A stretch of 64,000 bases of DNA, taken from Streptomyces sp. CB00316. GTDB lineage: Bacteria > Actinomycetota > Actinomycetes > Streptomycetales > Streptomycetaceae. Below the pieces are notes generated by a model. It did not search any database. It was not told the DNA's origin and was given only the letters and a program-made list of their open reading frames with translations. The translations under genes and the position numbers were made by a program. Below, piece after piece: positions 25,145-32,807 of the stretch (within the stretch, counting starts at the first letter, position 1; each line of letters starts with the position of its first letter). The stretch lies in the NCBI RefSeq assembly GCF_001905595.1, contig NZ_LIXI01000004.1, forward strand, positions 62,001-126,000, read 5' to 3'.

Positions 25145-25190
25145 GAACGCTGTACGAGACGCGCGGCGAACGCTGTACGAGACGCGCGGC
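25145..25190. repeat. Perfect 23-bp tandem duplication
   Basis: The 23-base unit beginning GAACGCTGTACGAGACG at 25145-25167 is repeated exactly at 25168-25190, just after the stop codon side of the Cys-rich gene. No divergence between copies suggests a recent event. Confidence 0.95.
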
Positions 25191-25195
25191 GCGCG

Positions 25196-25345
25196 TCAGC
25201 CCGAGCAGCCGCCGCACTGGCACGGAGCACCGGACTGGCAGCCGCACCCGCAGCCCGAGCCGCAGCCGCAGGCGCCGAGCACGGTCAGGTGCACCACTTC
25301 GGTCGGGGTCTCCAGCTGGGGTTGGGTCGTGGGGGAATCGGCCAT
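25196..25345 (-). CDS. Cys-rich mini-protein (metallothionein-like)
   Basis: A 49-residue protein. The first half (MADSPTTQPQLETPTEVVHL) is ordinary. The second half has eight cysteines in Cys-Gly patterns: LGACGCGSGCGCGCQSGAPC then QCGGCSG. Spacing suits metal-thiolate coordination. The ribosome site GAGGAGGG just before ATG 25345 is among the best in the window, which argues that this short frame is real. I recall near-identical short proteins in other Streptomyces. It lies between the MFS gene and phoU; a role in binding Zn, Cu or other soft metals is inference. Confidence 0.8.
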   Translation of the reverse strand: MADSPTTQPQLETPTEVVHLTVLGACGCGSGCGCGCQSGAPCQCGGCSG

Positions 25346-25565
25346 GGTCCCTCCTCAGGGCGTACGGCTGGGCGGTGGACGCCGCTGCGCCGCCGCCGGG
25401 GACGTGACGGCAGGGCCGTACGTACCGCGTACGGCCCTGGCGCCGTCCCCGCCCCATTGCATGCCCATCCCGCCCGGCGCATCAACGGCGCACACAGACG
25501 GGAACACATGTGCGACGCGCGTGCGCCGGGAGCGTACGGACGTCCCGCACACCTCCGCGTAACGG

Positions 25566-26249
25566 CTACGAGCCCTCCGGCGGCGTCGCCGCCGCCGCCT
25601 GGATCTCGTCCGCGTGCTCCCCCGTCACCAGGTAGACGACGCGCTTGGCCACCGACACCGCGTGGTCCGCGAAGCGCTCGTAGTAGCGGCCCAGCAGCGT
25701 CACGTCGACGGCCGTCTCGATGCCGTGCTTCCAGCGGTCGTCCATCAGGTGCTGGAAGAGCGTGCGGTGCAGCAGGTCCATCTCGTCGTCGTCCTGCTCC
25801 AACTGGAGCGCCAGATCGACGTCCTTGGTGATGATGACCTCGGCCGCCTTCGCCATCAGCCGCTGGGCGAGCTGGCCCATCTCCAGGATGGTGGCGTGCA
25901 GGTCGTGCGGGACCGCCGACTGCGGGAAACGCAGCCGGGCCAGCTTCGCCACGTGCTGGGCGAGGTCGCCGGAGCGCTCCAGGTCGGCGCTCATCCGCAG
26001 GGAGGTGACCACGATCCGCAGATCGGTCGCCACCGGCTGCTGACGGGCGAGGAGGGCGATCGCGCGCGCCTCCAGGTCGTGCTGGAGGTCGTCGACCTTC
26101 TGGTCGCCGGCGATCACGCTCTCCGCGAGCTTCAGGTCGGCGTCGAGCATGGACGTGGTCGCCCGTCCGATCGCCGATCCGACCAGCCGGGCCATCTCGA
26201 CCAGGCCTTCTCCGATCGAGTCGAGTTCCTCGTGGTAAGCGTCGCGCAT
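25566..26249 (-). CDS. phoU: Phosphate signalling regulator PhoU
   Basis: A 227-residue protein made of two three-helix bundles. The repeated acidic metal-binding motifs are seen in VAGDQKVDDLQHDLEARAI-like and DLERSGDLAQHVAKLARL in repeat one, and LLGRYYERFADHAVSVAKRVVYLVTG in repeat two. PhoU links the Pst transporter to the PhoR kinase and dampens the Pho response when phosphate is plentiful. It is divergent from phoR, with a PHO box in the shared 198-bp region, so it is itself expected to be induced by PhoP. Confidence 0.97.
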   Translation of the reverse strand: MRDAYHEELDSIGEGLVEMARLVGSAIGRATTSMLDADLKLAESVIAGDQKVDDLQHDLEARAIALLARQQPVATDLRIVVTSLRMSADLERSGDLAQHVAKLARLRFPQSAVPHDLHATILEMGQLAQRLMAKAAEVIITKDVDLALQLEQDDDEMDLLHRTLFQHLMDDRWKHGIETAVDVTLLGRYYERFADHAVSVAKRVVYLVTGEHADEIQAAAATPPEGS

Positions 26250-26341
26250 GGAAGTCCCTCTTTAGTTCCAGACTGAGGCCGGGGTCTCGGACCGACCCCC
26301 ACGGTTACACGGTGCGGCCGCAACGCGTCCGTATCCGGCCC

Positions 26342-26374
26342 CCTAAGTGAACCGGCTCCATCCCCTCGGTGAAC
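26342..26374 (-). promoter_or_regulatory. PHO box in phoU-phoR intergenic region
   Basis: On the minus strand GTTCACCGAGG (26374-26364), a weaker 11-base unit (26363-26353) and GTTCACTTAGG (26352-26342) lie head to tail in 11-bp register. This matches the Streptomyces PhoP-binding direct-repeat unit GTTCAYYYRSG. It is oriented toward phoU and close enough to phoR to affect both. Confidence 0.85.
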
Positions 26375-26447
26375 TCTGGGCGACGAGTGTTCGAGATGGC
26401 ACTCGGACGGCTGGGAGAGTGTCGGCGCACCCGCATAACCTTGAAGC

Positions 26448-27710
26448 ATGGACGTGAACGCGGCGGTCGCCGCAGCTGCAGCGATCGCCGGGCTCTGTAC
26501 CGGCGTGATCGCCATGCTGGCGTTCCGCTGGAGCGAGCGCGACCTGAAACGGCCCACGCGTACGTCCCTGCGGCCGGACAGCAACGCCGCCCTCCCGCCG
26601 GGAGTGGACACCGTCCTCTCCGTGCTCAGCTCCTCCGCCGTCGTGCTCGACGAGAGCGACAGCGTGGTCAAGGCCAGCTCCGCCGCGTATGCGCTGGGCC
26701 TGATCAGAGGCGGCCGCCTGGCCGTCGAGCCGATGCTCAACATGGCCCGCGACACCCGCCGCGACGGCGAGATACGCCAGGGCGAGCTGGACCTCCCCCG
26801 GCGCGGCACCGGCCGGGGGGACACCCTCGCGGTCTCCGCCCGGGTCGCCCCGCTGGGCTCGCGGCTGGTGCTGCTGCTGGTCGAGGACCTCACCGAGGCC
26901 CGCCGGATCGAAGCGGTACGGCGCGACTTCGTCGCCAACGTGAGCCATGAGCTCAAGACCCCCACGGGAGCGCTCTCCCTGCTCTCCGAAGCGGTCATGG
27001 ACGCCTCCGACGATCCGGAGGCGGTGGAGCGGTTCGCCGGACGCATGCAGATCGAGGCGACCCGGCTCACCAACCTCGTCCAGGAGCTCATCGACCTCTC
27101 CCGGGTGCAGAACGACGACCCGCTGGAGGACGCTGAGCCGGTCAAGGTGGAGGTGCTCGTCGCCGAGGCGATCGACCGCTGCCGCCAGCAGGCCGGCTCC
27201 AAGCAGATCACCATGGCCTCCGGCGGCACCGAGGGCCTCACGGTCTGGGGCAACCGGGGTCAGCTCGTCGGAGCGCTCGGCAACCTCGTCGAGAACGCCG
27301 TCAACTACAGTCCCGCCCGCACCCGGGTCGGTATCGCGGCCCGCCGCACCGCCGGGCCGGGCGGAAACCTGATCGAGATCGCCGTGACCGACCAGGGCAT
27401 CGGCATCTCGGAGAAGGACCGCGAGCGGGTCTTCGAGCGGTTCTACCGCGTCGACCCGGCCCGCTCACGGGCCACCGGTGGCACCGGTCTCGGCCTCGCC
27501 ATCGTCAAACACGTGGCCGCCTCGCACGGCGGGGAGGTCACCGTCTGGAGCTCCGAGGGACAGGGCTCCACCTTCACCCTCCGGCTGCCCGAATCGGGCG
27601 CCGTGAGGGAGCGCACCACCGGCGGACCCCTTATCGTCGAGGGCGACGACAAGGGACCGTTCGAGACCGACTCCTATGACCCCTTCCCTGCCCCGGAGGC
27701 TCTTCCGTGA
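26448..27710 (+). CDS. phoR: Phosphate sensor histidine kinase
   Basis: A 420-residue SenX3-like kinase. One N-terminal membrane segment (VAAAAAIAGLCTGVIAMLAF) is followed by a PAS-like domain (LSSSAVVLDESDSVVKASSAAYALGL), HisKA with the phospho-His in ANVSHELKTPTGALSLLSEAV, and HATPase_c with NLVENAVNYSP (N box), DQGIGISEKDRERVFERFYR (G1) and GTGLGLAIVKHV (G2). It phosphorylates PhoP under phosphate limitation. The phoP start overlaps its stop (GTGA), so the pair is coupled. The PHO box upstream suggests autoregulation. Confidence 0.97.
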   Translation: MDVNAAVAAAAAIAGLCTGVIAMLAFRWSERDLKRPTRTSLRPDSNAALPPGVDTVLSVLSSSAVVLDESDSVVKASSAAYALGLIRGGRLAVEPMLNMARDTRRDGEIRQGELDLPRRGTGRGDTLAVSARVAPLGSRLVLLLVEDLTEARRIEAVRRDFVANVSHELKTPTGALSLLSEAVMDASDDPEAVERFAGRMQIEATRLTNLVQELIDLSRVQNDDPLEDAEPVKVEVLVAEAIDRCRQQAGSKQITMASGGTEGLTVWGNRGQLVGALGNLVENAVNYSPARTRVGIAARRTAGPGGNLIEIAVTDQGIGISEKDRERVFERFYRVDPARSRATGGTGLGLAIVKHVAASHGGEVTVWSSEGQGSTFTLRLPESGAVRERTTGGPLIVEGDDKGPFETDSYDPFPAPEALP

Positions 27711-28387
27711 CCCGAGTGCTTGTCGTCGAGGATGAGGAATCCTTCAGCGACGCCCTGTCCTACATGCTGCGCAAGGAAGGCTTCGAGGTCGCGATCGCCG
27801 CGACCGGCCCCGACGGCCTGGACGAGTTCGAGCGCAACGGCGCCGACCTCGTCCTGCTCGACCTGATGCTGCCCGGGCTGCCCGGCACCGAGGTGTGCCG
27901 CCAGCTCCGCAGCCGGTCCAACGTTCCGGTGATCATGGTCACCGCCAAGGACAGCGAGATCGACAAGGTCGTCGGTCTCGAAATAGGAGCCGACGACTAC
28001 GTCACCAAGCCGTTCTCCTCGCGTGAGCTCGTCGCCCGCATCCGCGCCGTCCTGCGCCGCCGCGGGGAGCCGGAGGAGGTCACCCCGGCCGCCCTGGAGG
28101 CGGGGCCGGTCCGGATGGACGTCGACCGGCACGTGGTGACGGTCTCCGGCGGCAAGGTCGACCTCCCGCTCAAGGAGTTCGACCTCCTGGAGATGCTCCT
28201 GCGCAACGCGGGCCGCGTGCTCACCCGTATGCAGCTCATCGACCGGGTCTGGGGCGCGGACTACGTCGGCGACACCAAGACCCTCGACGTCCACGTCAAG
28301 CGCCTGCGCGCCAAGATCGAGCCCGACCCGGGAGCGCCGCGCTACCTCGTCACGGTGCGGGGCCTCGGGTACAAGTTCGAGCCGTAA
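27707..28387 (+). CDS. phoP: Phosphate response regulator
   Basis: A 226-residue OmpR-type regulator. The receiver domain shows VLVVEDEESFSDALSYML, the phospho-acceptor Asp in LVLLDLMLPGLPGTEV, and VIMVTAKDSEIDKVVGLEIGADDYVTKPFS. The winged helix contains LPLKEFDLLEMLLRNAGRVLTRMQLIDRVWG and TLDVHVKRLRAKIE. It activates pst, phoA and its own operon through PHO boxes and represses many antibiotic genes in Streptomyces. GTG 27707 overlaps phoR. Confidence 0.97.
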   Translation: MTRVLVVEDEESFSDALSYMLRKEGFEVAIAATGPDGLDEFERNGADLVLLDLMLPGLPGTEVCRQLRSRSNVPVIMVTAKDSEIDKVVGLEIGADDYVTKPFSSRELVARIRAVLRRRGEPEEVTPAALEAGPVRMDVDRHVVTVSGGKVDLPLKEFDLLEMLLRNAGRVLTRMQLIDRVWGADYVGDTKTLDVHVKRLRAKIEPDPGAPRYLVTVRGLGYKFEP

Positions 28388-28407
28388 ACCGTAGGACGGC
28401 GGCTCCT

Positions 28408-28449
28408 ACGCGAAGGGGCGCTTCCCGGCCGGGAAGCGCCCCTTCGCGT
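28408..28449 (+). terminator. Terminator after phoP
   Basis: A 42-base perfect palindrome: ACGCGAAGGGGCGCTTCCCGG and its complement, centred at 28428/28429. It stops the phoR-phoP transcript and may also serve the convergent lipoprotein gene. Confidence 0.92.
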
Positions 28450-28482
28450 GTCTGCGCGTCTTCCGTACGTACGCGGGTGGCG

Positions 28483-29154
28483 TCAGCCGGTCGTCCCGGT
28501 CTCCGTGGAGCCCTCGGTGCCGTCCTGCTGCTCCGTACCGGCCGCCGGGGACTCCGGGGTCTCGCCGGACGGCGCGCCCGGCGTCTCGGAGCCACCGGCC
28601 TCCGGCGTCCCGCTCGGCGTGGCCGCCGGGGCCTCGGGCAGCGCGCTGGGACCGAAGTCCTTGTAGTAGCCGGTGGCCGGGACGACGGCGGCGCCGAGGC
28701 CGACGTCGCCGGTGCGGCTCAGCTTGAAGACGACCTGCTGGACGTTGCCGTCCTGGGCGGCCTCGCGGCCTCCCTCGATCACGGCGGAGGCGTTGCCCTT
28801 GCCGCCGAGGACGACGCGGCCGCCGGCCGGGATCTCGACGGGGCCCGTGCCCTTCGCGGGCTGGAGCTTCACCGGGACGTCGGTGCCGGGCAGCGTGATG
28901 CTCTCCAGGATCTCGTCCTCGGTGCCGTCGTTGAACAGCGTCGCGGCGACGGCGGCGGGGCCCTCGGCCTCGGGCTCGGCCTGCGTGATCACGTTCGCGT
29001 TCTGGATCTTGATGGTGCCCACCGAGGTGGCCGCGTTGTCCGGCCTGACCTTGAGCGTCTCGGCGTTGTTGCCCGCCGCGCAGGCGGACAGGGAGACGAT
29101 CGAGAACGCGATGGCAGTGGCGGCGAGGGCGCCGTGTCGAAGGCTGCGGCTCAC
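28483..29154 (-). CDS. Secreted lipoprotein, PCu(A)C/DUF461-like fold
   Basis: A 223-residue lipoprotein. The signal peptide ends in a textbook lipobox LSAC (Cys25). The mature part (IKIQNANVITQAEPEAEGPA, VAATLFNDGTEDEILESIT, VEIPAGGRVVLGGKGNASAV, VVFKLSRTGDVGLGAAVVP) has the strand order of the PCu(A)C/DUF461 family. The methionine and histidine copper ligands of that family are not present, so copper delivery is unlikely. The last 50 residues are a Pro/Thr/Glu/Gly tail. An inverted repeat lies about 100 bp upstream of the start. Confidence 0.8.
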   Translation of the reverse strand: MSRSLRHGALAATAIAFSIVSLSACAAGNNAETLKVRPDNAATSVGTIKIQNANVITQAEPEAEGPAAVAATLFNDGTEDEILESITLPGTDVPVKLQPAKGTGPVEIPAGGRVVLGGKGNASAVIEGGREAAQDGNVQQVVFKLSRTGDVGLGAAVVPATGYYKDFGPSALPEAPAATPSGTPEAGGSETPGAPSGETPESPAAGTEQQDGTEGSTETGTTG

Positions 29155-29254
29155 GGCGGCGGCAACTCCTTGAACGATCGGACTGCGGACTTCGGACGTC
29201 GGGCGTTGGGCTGAGCGCCCCGCGGACGGACGGGAAGGGGTGAGGTAAAGCCGC

Positions 29255-29280
29255 CCTAAGGGTGTGTCAGCGGCCTTAGG
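29255..29280. promoter_or_regulatory. Inverted repeat upstream of lipoprotein gene
   Basis: CCTAAGG (29255-29261), 12 bases, CCTTAGG (29274-29280), perfect. It sits about 100 bp before the lipoprotein start on the minus strand. It may be an operator; no binding protein is suggested. Confidence 0.45.
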
Positions 29281-29505
29281 CTACCGAGCCACCACTCCCG
29301 CCCCACACCCGACCCGCCTCTAACGGGCGTGGCTCTTCCCGGGGAGCGCTTCCCGGGAACCCGGCGTGAGGCGGGGCGGGAGGTATGGCCGCAACGGTGC
29401 CGACGTGCCACGTGCCGTTCACATAATCGCGGTGATCAATTCCTCCGGCCGGGCGCATTCCCCGCGAAAGGCGTCGCGAGAGGGGCCATGAGTGGCGCGG
29501 TGAGA

Positions 29506-29527
29506 GACGTCATGAGGACGTCATGAG
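29506..29527. repeat. 11-bp tandem direct repeat
   Basis: GACGTCATGAG occurs twice back to back (29506-29516, 29517-29527). The 11-bp period is the spacing used by PhoP direct-repeat units, but the sequence is a poor PHO-box match. Confidence 0.8.
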
Positions 29528-29856
29528 GTGCGGGTCTTGATCAATTTCATTGGGCACCCGCACTTACATCCGTACGGGTGGTCGGTGACCGAACGGAGTA
29601 GGTAAAGTTCACCATCTGGAACCGACAAAACGGGACTTTCGCCCTCTTCTGTGGGGCTTCCGGGCTGTGTGACGCGAGTGTTTCCCCTCGGTCGCGCAGC
29701 CGCTCCGACCTGCGAATACCGTCTTCCGGAAGCCTTCCGCAGCACGTCCATGTTGCTGTTGTCAAGCCCTGAGATATGCCCTGACCTGCGAAAACGCCAT
29801 TCAGGAGAGGCGATTCTCGTGTTACTCTGGATAGCCACGGAAGGGGTACCTGTCAC

Positions 29857-30339
29857 ATGACGTTCAAGGTTGGCGACACCGTGGTCTATCCCCATCACGG
29901 GGCCGCGCTGATCGAGGCTATCGAAACTCGCCAGATCAAAGGCGTGGACAAGACCTACTTGGTGCTCAAGGTCGCCCAGGGCGACTTGACGGTTCGTGTG
30001 CCGGCGGACAATGCGGAGTTCGTGGGCGTGCGCGACGTGGTCGGGCAGGAGGGGCTGGACCGGGTCTTCGAGGTGCTTCGCGCACCGTATGCCGAAGAGC
30101 CGACCAACTGGTCCCGGCGTTACAAGGCAAATCTGGAAAAGCTCGCCTCGGGCGATGTCATCAAGGTCGCGGAAGTCGTGCGTGACCTGTGGCGTCGTGA
30201 GCGCGAGCGCGGTCTCTCCGCCGGAGAGAAGCGCATGCTCGCCAAGGCCCGCCAGATCCTGGTGAGCGAGCTCGCTCTCGCGGAGAACACGAACGAGGAC
30301 AAAGCAGAGGCCCTTCTCGACGAGGTCCTCGCGTCCTGA
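29857..30339 (+). CDS. carD: CarD family RNA polymerase-binding transcription factor
   Basis: A 160-residue protein. The N-terminal Tudor-like RNA-polymerase interaction domain ([40 protein letters not shown]) binds the beta subunit. The helical C-terminal domain ([49 protein letters not shown]) holds the tryptophan that contacts the upstream edge of the open promoter. It stabilises open complexes at rRNA and housekeeping promoters. GGAAGGGG precedes ATG 29857 with 10-base spacing. It is followed by ispD-ispF, the common actinobacterial order. Confidence 0.97.
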   Translation: MTFKVGDTVVYPHHGAALIEAIETRQIKGVDKTYLVLKVAQGDLTVRVPADNAEFVGVRDVVGQEGLDRVFEVLRAPYAEEPTNWSRRYKANLEKLASGDVIKVAEVVRDLWRRERERGLSAGEKRMLAKARQILVSELALAENTNEDKAEALLDEVLAS

Positions 30340-30699
30340 GCCGGATCGCACCGGTCGTAAGAATGTGCCGCGGTGCCCGCTGACCAGCCGTTTGTACGGT
30401 GTGTCGTCGGGCCCTGCGGCATGTCCGGATCCGGATCGCGAGCCCGACTTCCGGCGATTCCCTCACCCGGCGACGGCTCTCGTTCGTGCGTACGCGGCGA
30501 CGGCGATGCGCCGAACGCACCTCCACCCGCCGTATCGTCACCGGCCGTACCGTTGATCGCCGCTGCGACTCCGCTCGACCGGGGGTCACGGAAGGGGCCC
30601 GGTTCAAGTCAGGGCGTCGCGCCCGGCTTGCTGGGCCCCTACCCACGTCGCCCGTCGAAACAAACCTGCCGAACCCCCCGGACCTTCGGAGTGCAATCG
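30340..30699. other. Intergenic region between carD and ispD
   Basis: These 360 bases hold no recognisable gene and no strong hairpin. A GGAG at about 30688 serves ispD. I found no convincing promoter or terminator, so read-through from carD cannot be excluded. Confidence 0.5.
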
Positions 30700-31467
30700 A
30701 TGACCTCGACGCCACCCACGCCCGACCGGCCGCGCCCCCCGCGTACCGCGGCGGTGATCCCCGCGGCCGGGCGGGGCATACGGCTCGGACCGGGCGCGCC
30801 CAAGGCCCTCCGGGCGCTCGGCGGCACGCCCATGCTCATCCACGCGGTACGCGCCATGGCGGCCTCCCGGGCCGTCTCCCTCGTCGTGGTCGTCGCCCCG
30901 CCGGACGGCGCGCCCGAGGTGAAGCACCTCCTCGACGAGCACGCCCTGCCCGAGCGCACCGACTACCTGGTCGTTCCCGGTGGTGACACCCGGCAGGAGT
31001 CGGTGGGCCTCGGCCTCGACGCGCTGCCCGAGGACATCGCCGTCGTCCTGGTCCACGACGCCGCCCGCCCGCTGGTGCCGGTCGACACGGTGGACGCGGT
31101 CGTCGAAGCCGTACGGAACGGGGCGGCCGCCGTCGTTCCCGCCCTGCCGCTCACCGACACCGTCAAGGAGGTCGAACCCGCCGAGGTGGCCGGGGAGCCC
31201 GAGCCGGTGCTCTCCACCCCCGTACGGGCCAGGCTGCGCGCGGTGCAGACCCCGCAGGGCTTCGACCGGGACACGCTGGTACGGGCCCACGCCGAGGTCG
31301 CGCTCGACGGCGAGGGTGCCACGGACGACGCGGGCATGGTCGAACGCCTCGGCACGCCGGTCGTCGTCGTCCCCGGCCACGAGGAGGCGTTCAAGGTGAC
31401 CCGGCCGCTCGACCTGGTGCTGGCCGAAGCGGTACTCGCCCGCAGGAGGGCCCACGATGGCTTCTGA
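30700..31467 (+). CDS. ispD: 2-C-methyl-D-erythritol 4-phosphate cytidylyltransferase
   Basis: A 255-residue enzyme of the MEP isoprenoid pathway that makes CDP-methylerythritol. The nucleotide-binding motif is [21 protein letters not shown], followed by [26 protein letters not shown] with the metal-binding Asp, and the C-terminal [10 protein letters not shown]...[10 protein letters not shown]...[18 protein letters not shown] 30700 has GGAG eight bases upstream. The ispF start lies 11 bases inside its 3' end, so the two are translationally coupled. Confidence 0.97.
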   Translation: MTSTPPTPDRPRPPRTAAVIPAAGRGIRLGPGAPKALRALGGTPMLIHAVRAMAASRAVSLVVVVAPPDGAPEVKHLLDEHALPERTDYLVVPGGDTRQESVGLGLDALPEDIAVVLVHDAARPLVPVDTVDAVVEAVRNGAAAVVPALPLTDTVKEVEPAEVAGEPEPVLSTPVRARLRAVQTPQGFDRDTLVRAHAEVALDGEGATDDAGMVERLGTPVVVVPGHEEAFKVTRPLDLVLAEAVLARRRAHDGF

Positions 31468-31972
31468 GACCCCCGCCGCAGCCCCCGGCGCCCCCGTCAT
31501 CCCGCTCGTCGGGATCGGCACCGACATCCACGCCTTCGAGGAGGGCCGCGAGCTGTGGTGCGCGGGCCTGAAGTGGGAGGGCGAGGGCCCCGGTCTGGCC
31601 GGCCACTCGGACGCCGACGTCGTCGCGCACGCCGCCTGCAACGCCCTCTTCTCCGCAGCCGGCCTCGGCGACCTCGGGCGGCACTTCGGCACCGGCCGCC
31701 CCGAGTGGTCCGGCGCCGCCGGCGTGACCCTGCTCACCGAGGCCGCCCGGATCGTCCGCGCCGAGGGGTACGAGATCGGGAACATCGCCGTCCAGGTCGT
31801 CGGCGTACGCCCCAAGATCGGCAAGCGCCGCGACGAGGCGCAGAAAGTGCTGTCCGCCGCCGTCGGCGCCCCGGTCTCGCTCTCCGCCGCCACCTCGGAC
31901 GGCCTCGGCTTCACCGGCCGCGGCGAGGGCCTCGCCGGGATCGCGACGGCGCTGGTCTACCGGGCGAGCTGA
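31457..31972 (+). CDS. ispF: 2-C-methyl-D-erythritol 2,4-cyclodiphosphate synthase
   Basis: A 171-residue homotrimeric enzyme that cyclises CDP-methylerythritol-2-phosphate. Zinc ligands are Asp23 and His25 in GIGTDIHAF and a His in [19 protein letters not shown]. Later motifs are [35 protein letters not shown] and [19 protein letters not shown]. The N-terminus carries about 14 extra Pro/Ala residues. It overlaps ispD by 11 bases. Confidence 0.97.
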   Translation: MASETPAAAPGAPVIPLVGIGTDIHAFEEGRELWCAGLKWEGEGPGLAGHSDADVVAHAACNALFSAAGLGDLGRHFGTGRPEWSGAAGVTLLTEAARIVRAEGYEIGNIAVQVVGVRPKIGKRRDEAQKVLSAAVGAPVSLSAATSDGLGFTGRGEGLAGIATALVYRAS

Positions 31973-32048
31973 CCTGGCCGGGTCCGTGGGGGCCCGCCAT
32001 AAGGCCGTTCGCAGGCCCGCGCGCCGGGGGCCGCCCCCGCGCCTTACT

Positions 32049-32089
32049 GCACATCGCTTGCACGTACGCTGATACCGCAAGCGATGTGC
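32049..32089. promoter_or_regulatory. 13-bp perfect inverted repeat upstream of GNAT gene
   Basis: GCACATCGCTTGC (32049-32061), 15 bases, GCAAGCGATGTGC (32077-32089). It ends 24 bp before the GNAT start. It may be an ispF terminator or an operator with the promoter in the spacer. The GCTTGC/GCAAGC core recurs in the palindrome at 12378-12397 in the opposite orientation. Confidence 0.6.
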
Positions 32090-32113
32090 CGTACGAGGCA
32101 GGAGTGATCCCCG

Positions 32114-32776
32114 GTGACGAGCGCGACGGGTGTGGCGGCCGCGACGGCTGGGGCGAGCGCTGCGAGCATGGCCACGGCGGTGGCCGGGGCGGAAGCCGGC
32201 CCCAGGGGCGAAGCGTCCGGGTACGTCCTGCGCACCGCCACCACCGACGACCTCGGCGGCGCCCGGGCCGTGATGCTCGACACCGTCTACCGCGACCTGA
32301 ATTCCGGCTACGTACCCCGCTGGCACGCCGACATCATCGACCCCGCGAGCGCCTACCTCCGCCCGGAGCGCTGCACGCTGCTCGTCGTCGAGCACGGCGG
32401 GGAGATCGTCGCCACCGGTGCCGTACGCGACCGGGGGCCGCAGGCCCCGCCCAATCCGTGGTGGGTGGCCGACCGCTTCCCCTCCGGGACCACCGCGCAG
32501 CTCTGCCGGATCTATGTGCGCCCCGAACACCGCAGGCACGGGCTGGCCCGTCAACTGGTGCGTGAGCTAGGGGAGTTCGCGGCGCGGGTGGGTGGCTACG
32601 ACGCCCTGTACCTGCACACCGACCCGGCCGTTTCCGGCGCCGAGCCGTTCTGGCGCTCGCTCGCCCGCGAGGTGTGCGACGAGCGCGGGCTGCCGGGCGG
32701 TGGGCAGGGGATCGTCCACTTCGAGCTGCCGGTGCCGCTGCTGGGCCGTCGCGCGGGCACCCACCCCGCCGGTTAG
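32114..32776 (+). CDS. GNAT family N-acetyltransferase
   Basis: A 220-residue enzyme. After an Ala/Gly-rich leader of about 35 residues, the GNAT fold is evident: YVLRTATTDDLGGARAVMLD, LLVVEHGGEIVATGAVRD, the acetyl-CoA loop CRIYVRPEHRRHGLARQLVRELGEFA, and DALYLHTDPAVSGAEPFWRSL. Substrate is unknown. GTG 32114 has AGGAG upstream. Its stop codon is two bases before the Zur-box-like site of the next operon, so its terminator, if any, must overlap that promoter. Confidence 0.88.
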   Translation: MTSATGVAAATAGASAASMATAVAGAEAGPRGEASGYVLRTATTDDLGGARAVMLDTVYRDLNSGYVPRWHADIIDPASAYLRPERCTLLVVEHGGEIVATGAVRDRGPQAPPNPWWVADRFPSGTTAQLCRIYVRPEHRRHGLARQLVRELGEFAARVGGYDALYLHTDPAVSGAEPFWRSLAREVCDERGLPGGGQGIVHFELPVPLLGRRAGTHPAG

Positions 32777-32800
32777 ATGACAATCGTTTTCATGTAGGGT
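32773..32800 (+). promoter_or_regulatory. Zur-box-like operator within a leaderless promoter
   Basis: TGACAATCGTTTTCA at 32778-32792 matches the actinobacterial Zur palindrome TGAAAATNATTTTCA in 6 of 7 bases in each half. TTAGAT (32773-32778) can be the -35 and TAGGGT (32795-32800) the -10, with the operator lying between them. Transcription would start at or next to ATG 32808, which has no ribosome site, so the message is probably leaderless. Zinc-bound Zur would block this promoter. Confidence 0.8.
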
Positions 32801-32807
32801 CGCCCGC

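Larger units (their letters stand above)
29155..29856. other. Long non-coding region upstream of carD
   Basis: No gene is visible in 702 bases. Candidate elements are a CCTAAGG/CCTTAGG inverted repeat (29255-29280), an 11-bp tandem repeat (29506-29527) and an 8-bp hairpin arm pair GTGCGGGT (29528-29535) and ACCCGCAC (29556-29563). A weak carD promoter may be TTCAGG (29800-29805) with TACTCT (29823-29828), spacing 17. GGAAGGGG at 29839-29846 is the carD ribosome site. Base composition from about 29520 to 29860 is lower in GC than the flanks. Confidence 0.6.

Noticed and set aside
29506..29527. 11-bp repeat as a second PHO box
   Set aside because: The period fits but the bases match the PHO unit poorly and the nearest gene, carD, is not a known Pho target.
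30595..30625. tRNA-like GGTTCAAGTC string
   Set aside because: No cloverleaf stems form around it.
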